Shown here piece by piece: positions 1 through 10,325 of a DNA stretch of 64,000 nucleotides; within the stretch, counting starts at the first letter, position 1, and each line of letters begins with the position of its first letter. A program made the position numbers and the translations under genes. A model generated the notes under the pieces. The model was given only the letters and a program-made list of their open reading frames with translations, did no database searches and had not been told where the DNA came from. Origin of the DNA: Doryteuthis pealeii (taxonomy: Eukaryota; Mollusca; Cephalopoda; Myopsida; Loliginidae); the NCBI GenBank assembly GCA_023376005.1, contig CM042150.1, forward strand, positions 75,781,569-75,845,568. Reading direction: 5' to 3'.

Positions 1-229
1 AAACTGATGTGAGTATGAAGACACAAAATTTGAACAGCAATATTTTCTCTGACCAACATCAAGAACAAAATCACAAACAAACAAAAAAGAAAGCAATTAT
101 TAAACAAAACCAACCAAACAAACAAGAACAATGTGACTCCCAAAGATCAAAGCACAATAAAACCAAAACCCAAAATAGATCCAAGAGTTTACAAATATCA
201 ATATTAAAACTTACAACATAATTGCAAAC

Positions 230-236
<7 letters not shown>

Positions 237-311
<75 letters not shown>
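237..311. repeat. (GT)n(TA)n microsatellite
   Basis: A run of GT dinucleotides passes directly into a run of TA. The same GT-to-TA order is seen at the 3' ends of several SINE family B copies in this window, so it may be the tail of an eroded SINE. No SINE body is recognisable beside it. Confidence 0.95.
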
Positions 312-313
<2 letters not shown>

Positions 314-1026
314 ATAATAGAGGTAAAATTAAAAGTCTACTATGGTTTCAATCATAATTAATATCAAGATTCTATGTGAGAGCTGAGAGCATTTTGAAAA
401 TCTTGCAATGACCTTATCTGTCTATGACATTGGCAACTATTATAGATTCTATACCAAACTTTAACAATTAAGACAACTACACTTAATTAAATTAGTAAAA
501 TACAGAGGTAAATTATTTTTTAAAAATCACTAGAAGATATCATTGAAAACTTTTGTAGTTAATAAAGATGGCTGCACTGATCTTGAATATGTGTATTGAA
601 TGGCAAAGAGACCTTTTGATGAAAATTAACATTTCATTCATTTGTTCATGTCTGCCTTGGTGAATACAGCTTCAGTCTCAATAAATTTTGAGCAAACCTC
701 AAAGATGTACATTCAGAATTCTCAGAAAAAGTTCTACTCTTCATGCTAATAAATTAACATTATATTCATGATTAAATGATTAGGAATTTTATTTGAATTT
801 AATATGACATTTTTTATTTTTCTAAATTTTTTCCTATATTGAAAAAAGAGTCCATAACATGATAACTCATGTAACTATATATATATTTATATATATATAT
901 GTATGTATTATGGAAAAGGTGACCTACCGGTGAATATGGTCACAATGGTTAGTTGATGCAAAATTCAGAAAGGTAAGACAGCGATATAACAAATGAAAAG
1001 TGCTCAATACGTTAGTAGAGCAAAAT
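312..1026. other. AT-rich stretch, no gene seen
   Basis: No exon with matching splice sites and no known repeat was recognised. A short TA-rich patch lies at 878-903. Confidence 0.5.
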
Positions 1027-1304
1027 TATTGTAATACAGGTACAAGTAATAACCTACTCGAGTTTCACCATAAGATATTCAGGGTTAAATCCACTGGATT
1101 AATCAAGATATTGATTAATTGCAGTCAATTACACATGTGTGTCTTTTGCTATAAACAGTTCGTTATGACATAACAAACTGTTTATCGCAAAAGACACACA
1201 CGTGTAATCGACTGCAATTAATCAATATCTTGATTAATCCAGTGGATTTAACCCTGAAGATCCTTATGGTGAAACTCAAGTAGGTTATCACTTGTACCTG
1301 TATT

Positions 1305-1310
<6 letters not shown>
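1027..1310. mobile_element. Palindromic fold-back element F1
   Basis: Two arms of about 140 bp are near-perfect inverted copies meeting near 1168. The outer ends read TATTGTAATACAGGTACAAG and its complement. The right end abuts a (TA)n(GA)n tract. The right arm carries CTGAAGA (1254-1260), a short CC/GG hairpin, GAAAC (1271-1275) and then a CAAGT/ACTTG hairpin, which is the order of a hammerhead ribozyme core, although stem I is not convincing here. No coding sequence is present. It could be a MITE or a fold-back retroelement. Confidence 0.85.

Positions 1311-1352
<42 letters not shown>
1308..1352. repeat. (TA)n(GA)n microsatellite
   Basis: TA run followed by GA run immediately after fold-back F1. 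Confidence 0.95.
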
Positions 1353-1925
1353 TATTGATGATATATTTTACTATATTTATAAATAAAGAGTGCTCAATAT
1401 CAGTGACAATGCATATATATCTAAGTTAGGGTAGCATAAAGTCAACAGCGCTTGTAGTTTAATGAAATTAATAATTTAAATGCCATATTTTGAAAAGTGG
1501 ATACTGCGAAAATTTCATTAATTTCATCTCTCACACATTTCTAAGATTTATACACAAAATAGGTTTTAACATTGAACGCTGAAGAATTATGTAGCTGAAA
1601 CAACAAAAATGGATTCTCAAATGAGGCTAGCACATGATGCAATCATTGTAGCTGATAAATACTATTGAGTAAAGTGTTGCTGTATGATAGATACTGACAT
1701 ATAAAATTAACGCACAAGTAAATTTTATATTCTTATCCTATATGAAGCACTCTGTATTTTAAAAATCTGTAAAGATCATCTAATCATCAAAAATAAATAA
1801 GATATACCCTGTTACGAGAAAGACACCCCAATAAAAATGTACATAGATATTTGTAAAAAAACATAACTCTCTAACTACTACTGTGAGAGTGAGAGCTGGA
1901 GGAAGTATGACTGCTAAAAATCCTA

Positions 1926-1928
<3 letters not shown>
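1353..1928. other. No recognisable feature
   Basis: AT-rich sequence. A phrase like AGTGCTCAATA occurs here (about 1389) and left of F1 (about 999), so the two F1 flanks may be related repeat sequence. Nothing else was recognised. Confidence 0.4.
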
Positions 1929-1961
<33 letters not shown>

Positions 1962-2295
1962 TTTGATATATTGAAAAAAACAAATGATGTTTACAAATGC
2001 ATGGGATCATCAGGAGAGAATGTGCAACCGTTCTGGGGCCTTCCTCTCAATGGTTTTAAAAAAGCACATCGCCCCCCCTCACTTTTGTTGAAGACCGATC
2101 TATTACATACGGTCGATACAGATATTCCGAGGGACCTCACATCAGTGAGGGGGGCTGATGTGCTTTTTTAAAACCGTTGAGAGGAAGGCCCCGAAACGGT
2201 TGCACATTCTCTCCTGATGATCCCAAGCATTTGTAAACATCATTTGTTTTTTCAATATATCAAATTCACACTGTCGGATTAAGTTCCTTTTATTT

Positions 2296-2298
<3 letters not shown>
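1929..2298. mobile_element. Palindromic fold-back element F2 with terminal motif
   Basis: Inverted arms of about 130 bp span 1958-2268, with a GC-richer unpaired centre around 2085-2140. The left side is a (TA)n tract from 1929. On the right a motif at 2269-2298, beginning ACTGTCGGATTAAGTTCC, separates the arm from the next (TA)n tract. The same motif borders fold-backs F5 and F6. Each arm contains CCTGATGA, but no GAAA follows in hammerhead position, so any ribozyme here is decayed. The 66-residue open frame inside is a by-product of the palindrome. Confidence 0.85.
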
Positions 2299-2343
<45 letters not shown>

Positions 2344-2387
2344 CACAGACAGACAGACACACACAAACACACACACACACACACACA
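2299..2387. repeat. (TA)n then (CA)n microsatellite
   Basis: TA run followed by an imperfect CA run. Read on the minus strand it directly continues the 3' end of the adjacent SINE B copy. Confidence 0.95.
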
Positions 2388-2674
2388 CCAACCCCTCCAC
2401 ACGAGCAGGATGTGACACAAGGTCAATTTCTTAAGCGGAGTTCAGTGAGTTTGAATTCAGTTTTCCTTCTCCTAGACTGGTTGCCTAACCAAGGTTGCCT
2501 AACCAAGGTTAAAGAGCCCAGTCTGCATTACTATTTACCCATAGCTGGTGGAAAAGTAGGATTCATACCTTTCCCAAGAGTATTAGCGCTAAGTGAAATG
2601 CAATTACCACATCTAAGATTTGAACTCTGGGCGGCGAGTCCATTTCCCATGATTTTAACCATTACACCACGCGC
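2388..2674 (-). mobile_element. SINE family B copy
   Basis: Read on the minus strand it runs from TGTAATGGTTAAAATC, through GAGTTCAAATCTTAGA (B-box-like), AGCGCTAATACTCTTGG, the AGGAGAAGGAAAAC block and TGTGTCACATCCTGCTC, to a 3' end GGAGGGGTTGGTGTGTG. The head resembles a tRNA gene with internal pol III boxes. A 17-bp block (GGTTGCCTAACCAAGGT type) is locally duplicated near 2480-2512. More than a dozen related copies occur in the window. Confidence 0.85.
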
Positions 2675-2800
2675 TTCCTTCATATAAGAATTGGGTTTGC
2701 ATTTACCCAATTCCCCAGCCACAAGCAGCATGTGACAAGAGGGGCACCTCAGGGGCTTGGTTTCTACTTCATGGATACCACATACACACACATATATATA

Positions 2801-3078
2801 TGTAACCCCTTCACTATGGGCAGGACGCAATACAATCAATTTTTAAGCAGAGCACACCTGGTGTGAATTAAGTTTTCTTCTCCTAGACTGGTTACCTTAT
2901 CTAGGCTAGAAAACCCAGTCTGCCCTACTATTTACTCATTGTTGAGGTGGAGTAGAACAGATGGATTCATGCCTTTTACAAAGAAATTAGCATAAAATGA
3001 AATACAATCTCATCTAGGATTTAAACATGGGTTGTTGATTCCATTTTCTATGATGATAACAGTTATGCTATGAAATGT
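2801..3078 (-). mobile_element. SINE family B copy
   Basis: A second, more diverged minus-strand copy about 125 bp beyond the first. It keeps the TAGACTGGTTACC block, the ACCCAGTCTGCCCTACTATTT block and the 3' end beside a short TA/CA tract at 2783-2800. Confidence 0.8.
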
Positions 3079-3717
3079 TTGTCTATTACCCTCTAAACAA
3101 AAAGTAATGAAAAGTATGGTTACTTATCCTAAACTTATCTTGTTTCTCTCCTCCTAGAATACTTTCAATTGCAGTTCGCTGCTTCTGCTACTTAGTCCTT
3201 GTTTTTCACTATTCACTACACAGTTTGCTTTTCTTGGCATAGCCTGGCCCCCAAAGGCAGGTTCTGTAAACGTTTTCATGGAATTGGTCCAAACATATTC
3301 ATCTTGGTCTTAATTACTGGAACTGTTTATCTCAAACCACAGGTGTGATGAAGGTTGGGCTGGCAAAGTTGTTTACAATGCTAGATTTAGTCTTTTATAG
3401 ATCATCTTTTATATTTCAATCCATATAATTTATATAAAGGCTTTCTATAGGTTTAACGCGGAAAACACTTTTGCACACTCATTTTACTATGACTGACTCT
3501 TTTCTACACATTATTTATAAAGATCAATGAGACGATATATGAAACTATAACATTGGTCTATGATGATACTTCAATTTAGAAAGGAATTGTAGAGACAACT
3601 TATAAGATCAAAGAAGTCTCTTTAAAATTATCCACCAATAAATTATAACTTAAGTTAATATAAACGACCTCAGTTAAGGATAGAGATAGAACAAGATGAT
3701 GATGATGGTGTACATAC
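3079..3717. other. Intronic or intergenic, no feature recognised
   Basis: Downstream of the minus-strand exon at 3718. I searched the minus strand for a following exon and found none with convincing splice sites. Confidence 0.4.
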
Positions 3718-3926
3718 CATATTTCCCATAATATAACACACTGGGGTATAACACACATCCATAAAGAAGGAATTTTCTGGGCTTTCATTTGCATCATCAT
3801 ATCCAAAATCTGAAAATTCAGCCCTTTCACCAAGATTAGCATTGCTGCTGTCTTCAAAGATAATATTATCTTCAGTACCATTTAATTCTACAGTAGATGC
3901 CATCAATACAGTATATCACTAAGTAT
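3718..3926 (-). CDS. 5' coding exon of an unrecognised protein
   Basis: On the minus strand a polypyrimidine stretch and TTGCTTACAG (splice acceptor) end at 3927. The exon starts at 3926 and has 23 nt of 5' UTR containing an in-frame TGA. The ATG is at 3903-3901, followed by 62 codons, and the exon ends in ATG just before a consensus donor GTATGT at 3717-3712, in phase 0. The peptide starts MASTVELNGTEDNIIFEDSS and is acidic, with several possible N-glycosylation sites (NGT, NES). It ends in a cysteine-containing hydrophobic patch (MDVCYTPVCYIMGNM) that could begin a membrane segment. I do not recognise the family. Later exons should lie at lower coordinates or beyond the window edge. The acceptor implies at least one upstream 5' UTR exon. 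Acceptor, donor, upstream stop and non-repetitive composition make chance unlikely. Confidence 0.65.
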
Positions 3927-3989
3927 CTGTAAGCAAATAAATTAAGGCTATCAACTGATATCATTCTGTTACATTATTATATAAGGTAG

Positions 3990-4443
3990 TATAGAAACAT
4001 AATGGCGATTAGTGCAGCTGATGGCCTTGAGAGTGAGTGACGGCGCTTGACCTCAGTCTCACCTTGCCTTCCGGGGATAAATCGTGAGAACCGGAAGGCA
4101 TAGAAGACCCTGTCTTCCGGTTTAAGGATAGTAAGTAAGTCTCAGACAGTTAGAAAGTAGGAGCCGAGCTCGTAGGATGTAAGTCTCACCTGCGCAGATG
4201 TCTGGGTTGGGGATTGATAATAAAGTAACATTAAAGTAAATCGAAGTCTTGTGTTTATTACCTAAAAACTAACAATGACACAGGGCTTCTGATAAGGAGA
4301 AATCCCTAACAGAAACCAAACCCGAAGTCCCCAAGAAAGTCCAGACTTTAGAAGAGACCAGACCAAGATAGATGAAGAAATAGCAAAGCTGGCCAGAAGA
4401 AAATACGACCAGAAGTAAGAAGTAAGAAAAGGGTATACAACAA
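3990..4443 (+). repeat. LTR-like repeat, copy 1
   Basis: Starts TATAGAAACATAATGGCG and continues with GCTGATGGCCTTGAGAG, a GATAAATCGTGAGAACCGG block, an AATAAAGTAAC polyadenylation-like signal (about 4220) and CGAAGTCTTGTGTTTATTAC. It then enters a segment beginning CTAACAATGACACAGGG. Three other copies occur at 49.26, 53.19 and 57.48 kb. A polyadenylation signal followed by a conserved T-rich segment resembles the R-U5 part of an LTR. No gag-pol reading frame is attached in this window, so it may be a solo LTR, an LTR plus leader, or another repeat. Confidence 0.6.
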
Positions 4444-4711
4444 TTCTAGTTTCTGGCAATCAGTTTTCTATATCTTTAACATTGGTATTTTGATTTGTAA
4501 TCATATTGTCATAAAATGTCTTTCAAATTTATAATACTTACTAACATGTGTGCCATGTGATGATCAGAGCTGTAGCTGAAATTTGTAACTAAAAACCATT
4601 CAGGCAAAATTATGTGGAATGATGAGCAGAATTACAACAATCAACCAGAGACCAGATTAATAAAGCTTGATAACAGGAAGGAAAGAAACCTCTAGGTCTT
4701 TATTCAATAAG

Positions 4712-4830
4712 GGCTTATGGTCAAATCACATTTAAAGAATCAGTTCCCGCTAGATCACTGAAGTTAAGCAATGAAGAGCCTGTTCAATACTTATATGGGT
4801 GACCATTAAAGCAATAGCAGGTTCTGTAAA
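4712..4830 (+). pseudogene. 5S ribosomal RNA pseudogene
   Basis: The 119-nt segment has the length and layout of animal 5S rRNA. It begins GGCTTATGGTCAAATCAC (compare the usual start of 5S rRNA) and keeps GATCACTGAAGTTAAGCAA (box A of the internal promoter), CAATACTTATATGGGTGACC (intermediate element and box C region) and GCAGGTTCTGTA at the 3' end. The GC-rich middle is heavily substituted, so it is not a working 5S gene. It could be a dispersed 5S pseudogene or the head of a 5S-derived SINE. Confidence 0.8.
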
Positions 4831-6335
4831 AAAACGAATATCAAATAACTTGATTCAGCATTAGGGTTTAAGACTCTGGGTGATTTGGGGGGGGGTGCAT
4901 TTTATATGTCAGGAAATATGATTTTTATGGCTCCTTATCTCTGTCTTGCAGGCAAAGATCAGGTGAGTCACTGAATCAGATTTTGGTTTAAATGGATAAG
5001 CTAAACAAAGAGGATAATGATAAAAAGAATGAGTGAGTTGTAAAGAAATACTTTTTGTATAAATTACATAACAATGATTTACACTTTGTTATATTCATGT
5101 ATGGTAATGCCAGGTAGAAGAGAAAGAGAATAAAAGGAGAAAGACTGACTCGGACAGAAATATTGTACTGCCTGCAAGATGCAGGAGTTGAAAAAAATGG
5201 TAAAAATAACAATAGCATCAACAAATGGGGTGAAATGTACAAGATATATTTTTCCTTTTGGGAAGAAGCTTTACAAAGAAGCTAAGTTATAGAAGTTATT
5301 TATGATAGTTGTTTTCTGTAAGTGTTTAAAAATAAACTTACTTATCCTGGGCGGCCCTTCATGCATGTGTGAGACAGTGTAGGAACAAAGGGGGTATGGG
5401 AGAGGCAGCTAACCAGTGGCACAGGTTTGGGAGGGTAAAAAATCTGCCTAACACAAAAGTCCTTTGCATTTTTATAACATTGAAATATATTGCCTAACTT
5501 CTGAATCGGTATTTAGTGGCCACTGGTGAGGACACCAGGCCGAGCTTTTTTACCCGCCCCTGTCCCTGGATCATGATGTTGGCATGCCACTGGTGTGAGA
5601 TGAAGTGAAAGATTCATGTGGAAATGTAAGAATGAGAAAATAGCCAATTGTGGAATACAGAGTGGCTATTTGTTTTTGAGTTGAATTAAAAAAGCATCAG
5701 CAGCTTCAGTCTAAACCTTCCTTCCAATTACCCCCCCCAAAAAAAAAAAACTTAATTCTTTGTCATATGATTACTCACCATTATTTCCAAAATGAAGAGT
5801 TATGAATAATAATGAGTTTTGACTTGGTGTAATCACTTTAAATTGAGTGAATTATTTCAGTGGTTTCAATGTGTTCTTTTGCATATAAAGGACTTTCACT
5901 TAACATCAGAAATATTCCTTTTTAACCTTTGTCACATTTTGTACAATAAATTTCAATTTATTACTGTTCCAAAGATTTGTTTCTTAATTTCATTTCATAT
6001 TATTAGTATTTCTCTGGTATTCAATTTTTCCACTCTCTCTCTCTTGTTTGAAACGGAAAATTTCTCCCTCTCTATGAACCTGGCTAAGAGTTACTACACA
6101 AACAATAAGCAAGATACGCTGCTGCTACAGTTTTCATATATCATTGTTTTAGTTGTCAGAATAAGGCTACAACTAAAATTTAATATAACTGAAACAAATT
6201 TTCTTGAATAAAATGCATTACAAAATTCACTTAGAGTTGTAAGAGAAAATATTTGATGAGGGAAAAAACTTAATATGAATGAAATTAGAATAAAAACCAA
6301 AGTAAAAGTAACATATCCCTGTAAGTGTTTGCCTT
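4831..6335. other. No gene; possible hAT-like ends at 5422-5600
   Basis: Mostly AT-rich and featureless. At 5422 CCAGTGGCA followed by GGGTAAAAAA is mirrored by TTTTTTACCCGCCCC and TGCCACTGG near 5548-5600. CAGTGGCA-type ends are common in hAT transposons, but I found no matching 8-bp target duplication. A 130-codon open frame at 5819-6211 lacks an ATG at its first codon and looks like chance. Confidence 0.35.
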
Positions 6336-6339
6336 AAGA

Positions 6340-6612
6340 GTAATTTGAAGAATATAGTTGGGACAATCATATAGTTGCTAGGGCTTGATATGACCAGCTG
6401 ATTGATGGGATAGGGTCTCTCTGACCACCCATCTAGCCTAAGCAAAGGTCAAAGTAGACTCTTGCAAAGTCATGGGAACACTTAGTACCTGGTCACTGAC
6501 TGCTCAGCCACCACAATCCCATCTTCAGGCATTACAGGTCACTACCCATGGCCAACAGATGGCCACATTGGGGAGGTGCAGAGGTGCAGTCTGTATTCTA
6601 CAGCCACAGCTG
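6340..6612 (-). repeat. Dispersed repeat family D/E, D part
   Basis: The minus strand matches the copies at 31.9 and 47.6 kb. Shared blocks are GACTGCACCTCTGCA, a CATGGGTAGTGACCTG-like block, the GGGCTTGATATGACCAGC complement and AGAGACCC. No protein-coding signal. Confidence 0.75.
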
Positions 6613-6658
6613 ACAGGGTGGTAATCATTTGCACACAGTTACTAATAATTTTCAAACA

Positions 6659-7151
6659 GGTTCTTTCATATTTCTCTGAATGTTTGAGATGAGGCTTGAA
6701 GATTAGTATTATCTGCGTTATTCGGACTATTGTTCCCATCTTCATTGTTATTTGTACAACGTTTCGGCCGATATACCCTCCGGCCTTCTCCAATTGGACA
6801 CATGGCCTAGTGGATAAGGTAGTTAGGTTAAGACAGTTCCAAGTGACAGTTATCTCTCGAACCCGAGTTCAATCCTGAGTGAAGGCAGTTAGAAAAATAA
6901 TTAACACAACTACCCCAGCTATGGTTAGCAAAATGATAACAGGATACCCCCATGGACTAAATAAAGGGTTAGGCTCAAAGTTCCGTGATGGCTCCCGATT
7001 ATGACAAGAAAGTTCCCGAGTTCGAAAAGAAGGTTCCCGAGTCCAACAAGAAATACCTGAAGAAGGCCGGAGGGCATATCAGCTGAAACGTTGTACAAAT
7101 AACAATGAAGATGGGGGACAATAGTCCGAATAACGCAGGTTCTATCATATT
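6659..7151 (+). mobile_element. Composite tRNA-headed retroposon, copy 1
   Basis: The body at 6673-7137 is bounded by a 14-bp target-site duplication with one mismatch (GGTTCTTTCATATT at 6659-6672, GGTTCTATCATATT at 7138-7151). The ends are inverted copies of each other: the left end is the reverse complement of the right end. Between them are a tRNA-like unit with A box TGGCCTAGTGGATAAGG (6803-6819) and B box GAGTTCAATCC (6865-6875), then a 21-bp tandem repeat of GTTCCCGAGTNCGA type (about 6980-7050), then CTGAAGAAGGCCGG to GAAACG (7057-7090), which is hammerhead-like. Target duplication plus tRNA promoter indicate retroposition. Confidence 0.85.
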
Positions 7152-7258
7152 AGTACAGAACATGGAAGTAATAGCACATCGTCACTATTGAATGCAGTTT
7201 AGTGTTATACACAGATACACTTTTTTGGGGGGAGGATGGAGGCCTTGCATTAGATGAA

Positions 7259-7502
7259 TCCATGACATAATGGTTATTATTGTAGAAAAAGACTTGGTAA
7301 CCCAAGTTCAAATCTGGATGAAGCTGTTTGCATTTCCTTTTGTGCTAATACCCTTGGGAAAGGCATGAATGCATCTCTTCTCGTCCCAGCTAACTAGTAG
7401 GGTAAACTTGGTTCTTTAGCCTTGATACAGATAATCTAGAAGGGAAACTCTGAATTCAAACGAGCTGTACTCCAATTACAAATTGTCCATGTGTCATATC
7501 TT
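7259..7502 (+). mobile_element. SINE family B copy
   Basis: Plus-strand copy with the CCAAGTTCAAATCTGG B-box-like segment, GTGCTAATACCCTTGGGAAA, and the AACTCTGAATTCAAAC block. Diverged at the 3' end. Confidence 0.8.
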
Positions 7503-7800
7503 GGCTATTATATAGAGGTTGGGTTAAATATATACCATTCTCTGGAAGATCCAGTTGGCATATTCTAGGCCTCACTAGCAGGTCAATAAAAGACATTTAG
7601 TAAATTACTGTAAAATCATGAAAAAAGGAATCTGCTCTTAAGTAATAATTGAAAATCTGAACCAGACATCAAATCCTGAAGATAAGATTAATAGAATTTT
7701 AAAAGAACAAATCCAAAACCCACTTTAAAAAGACAAAAATGAGGCTTCATATAATTTCCGTTACCTCAAATGAACCTAAATGCAATTTTCATGAATTCAC

Positions 7801-8016
7801 AGTCATAGAGCATCTACCAAGGAATCATGAAGTTCTCACCACGTAAGTAGCACAGTTTTGGTAATCTAATCTGTGTGGTAAAGCATCTGGGAGCTGATGG
7901 AAGGTGTGCTGCTCCACCACAGCAAAAACAATCTTCCTGGTCTAGTGCTAGTGAAAAGGGGATAGACTCCCTCACTGTTCTACTAGTACTACAATAGGCC
8001 ACTCCACCAACTTTGC
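7801..8016 (+). mobile_element. tRNA-derived SINE family A copy
   Basis: Keeps the tRNA-like head in eroded form (AGAGCATCTACC, AATCATGAAGTTC). The body blocks GTAATCTAATCTGTGTGG, GGTCTAGTGCTAGTGAAAAG and GGGATAGACTCCCTCACTG are well preserved. The B box and following segment are partly deleted. Confidence 0.8.
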
Positions 8017-9074
8017 TATTATAAACATTGTCTCCAGAGAATTATCATCCTGTGCCAGACATGATTCTATGAAGAAACATTAATATCAAATGAACACATC
8101 CACCCACATTGAGTTGTGTGAACTTTCTGAAATATACTTATTATCACAAATTGTTCATCTGTTCTTCATTGGACACTCCTTATGGCCTTGTACCTGTACT
8201 GACACAAATGTAACTGTGCTTAACTTCCATTATGTTTTGAAAATGGCTTAGATAATATTTTATACATTGATTCAATTTATTTTATGTTGCTCAATGCAAC
8301 ATCTGTTCCTTGTGACTTCATTTTTGTCCAAGCATTTATGTAAGGTATTGACTTTTTTTTTGTTTTTTGTAATTTAAACTATAACCTGCTGATAATTTAA
8401 TTGTCCTTGATGCAGTTTCTTATTTTCAAAATCCCTGCAGGCAAAAGAACAGCCTAGGAGTAGATAATTCAAATAAATATCATAGCATTAATAAACAGGT
8501 GTTCTACATATTGAATTTGCCAAAATATTTTTTTGAGGTGATCAAGAAAAATAAAAGACACATTTTATGTTTCTGGCATTAACTTTATTGAACACCATGT
8601 TTGCAATAACATTATATTCCTTTCTTTCCTGTAATCTTTCGAGCAAGTTCATAACTCAATCTTCCCACGAACTTTAAAAAAAAATCTTTCTCGGCAAAGA
8701 ACTGCTCTAGGTACTGTTTGCATTCCCCAAAGAAATAACATTATTAGGACATTTCAGTAAAATCTAGAATAAAAGGCAACACAAAGGTAAACTATCAGAT
8801 GAATATGGTAGATAAAGGAAAACTTACTCAACTAACATTTTTTCCCTTGTGACCAAAGAAACTTGAGGACAAGCAATATCATGATGGGATATAGCACTCT
8901 TTCTCTTGAAAAATTCCAAATGCTTTTTGTCAATATCTAGGAGCAGTACTTGTTTGAATCAATCACTTGGTTCTTTGGAAGGATCTCATTTTAGAAGATG
9001 CCTTTCACTCCTACAACATATGGGGTGAATATTAAAAATCATTTTAGCATTATCTCAAACAGATCTATTTGGCT
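8017..9074. other. No recognisable feature
   Basis: AT-rich sequence with homopolymer runs and no splice-bounded open frames or known repeats. Confidence 0.4.
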
Positions 9075-9480
9075 GGGTGGTTGTTTGGTTGATTTTATGG
9101 CATGTAAAACCTTGCTGGGTCATTAATGCCAAGTCAGTCATTTTTTAAGCAGTTATATGATTTCAAGTAACTAAATAACTAAATGATTATAGCTATAAAT
9201 GACTTTTCTTAATACTAATAATTTGCACATAGTTATATGCTTTCAAATAGCTAATCTGTTTTAATAATTTGTTTGCATACAGTTATACAGTTTCAAGTAT
9301 TCCTATCTAATACTAATAATTTTCAAACAGATATATTTGATCCACAGATGGGACCTTAACAGGTACTACCACTCCAGGTCAGAATGGGCGTTGAAACAAT
9401 AGCAACTAAGGGGTATTCACACTCCTGAGATGCGTACAATCAGATGCATACCCAGGATACAAAGTGTAAAAAATATACCC
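9075..9480 (-). repeat. Dispersed repeat family D/E, E part with tail
   Basis: On the minus strand: a GGTATGCATCTGATTG block, a GTGTGAATACCCC block and CTGGAGTGGTAGTACCTGTT. It then enters degenerate direct repeats of AATACTAATAATTT and CAAGTAT type (9140-9320). The 3' end is a GACCCAGCAAGGTTTTACAT segment with a CAAAC-rich tail. The 31.9-kb copy has the same end. Confidence 0.7.
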
Positions 9481-9535
9481 AACAGAGAACTTTTTCTTAC
9501 CCAATTGCATAACTGACTGTTAAATAATGAATTTT

Positions 9536-9790
9536 AAAAGTATCCTGGTATGACATGAAACTGCATCTGATGGTGAGGCTCCAGTTCTGGAGATCTGGGG
9601 AGTGTTGAGTACCCATTCATTGCCATTACTCCCAGGTTCACTCTGACCCAGAGTGGTAGTACCTGTTAGGTTCCTATCATTGGGTCAAATACATCTGTTT
9701 AAAACTATATTTGATAAGACCCCTACCCAAAAAAGTCCTAAGTACTTGCCTGGGGGAATTTAAGTCATTACTACTTTTCACTGTTTGCAC
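9536..9790 (+). repeat. Dispersed repeat family D/E, E part
   Basis: Plus-strand copy in opposite orientation to the preceding one. It carries CATCTGATGGTGAGGCTCCA, TTGCCATTACTCCC, CAGAGTGGTAGTACC and GGGTCAAATACATCTGTT. Confidence 0.75.
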
Positions 9791-10325
9791 CTTGTAATAC
9801 TACTTTAAACATAAAAAGTTTTTCTCTGAGTCTGAGTAAATTCAAAGGTTTTATCAAAATGAAAAATTGATATCTTTCTGTTTGGTGTTCACTAGTTTTA
9901 TTTTTAGACAAAACAAGAAGAAAAATCTCAGCCAGGAAATTAGACTGTTTTCACTTTCTTGGCAAAGGTAACAAGAAGAGAAATGACACCAATCCAATAG
10001 CAGTCAACATTATGATCTGTGGTATCTCTTATGGATCACTGGATCATCTTGACAGCCTCCACTTCCATTATTAACAGCAACATCCATCTCCAGAGATGAG
10101 TGATTGAATGTCCATGTAGCATCTTCTTGGCATTAGCTATAATGCATTGCCAAGTTTTGAATGCCAAATTTCATGCTGTGCTTACTCCTTGGTAATTGCA
10201 GAGTGCAATATACTTGTAAAATATATTCTTTTCCTGTGACAGTGGTCATTGGAATGATGAATGTTTTCACTGAACTGTCTGTTGGCTGAAATAGTTATTT
10301 CTTTTGCATGAGTTCCGGGCATTTT

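Noticed and set aside
3990..4443. Complete endogenous retrovirus or LTR retrotransposon
   Set aside because: No gag, protease, reverse transcriptase or integrase motifs accompany any of the four LTR-like copies.
5819..6211. 130-codon open frame
   Set aside because: First codon is TTG, composition is that of AT-rich DNA, and there are no splice sites or domains.
9140..9320. CRISPR-like direct repeats
   Set aside because: The repeated AATACTAATAATTT phrases are irregularly spaced and diverged and belong to a D/E repeat tail in animal DNA.
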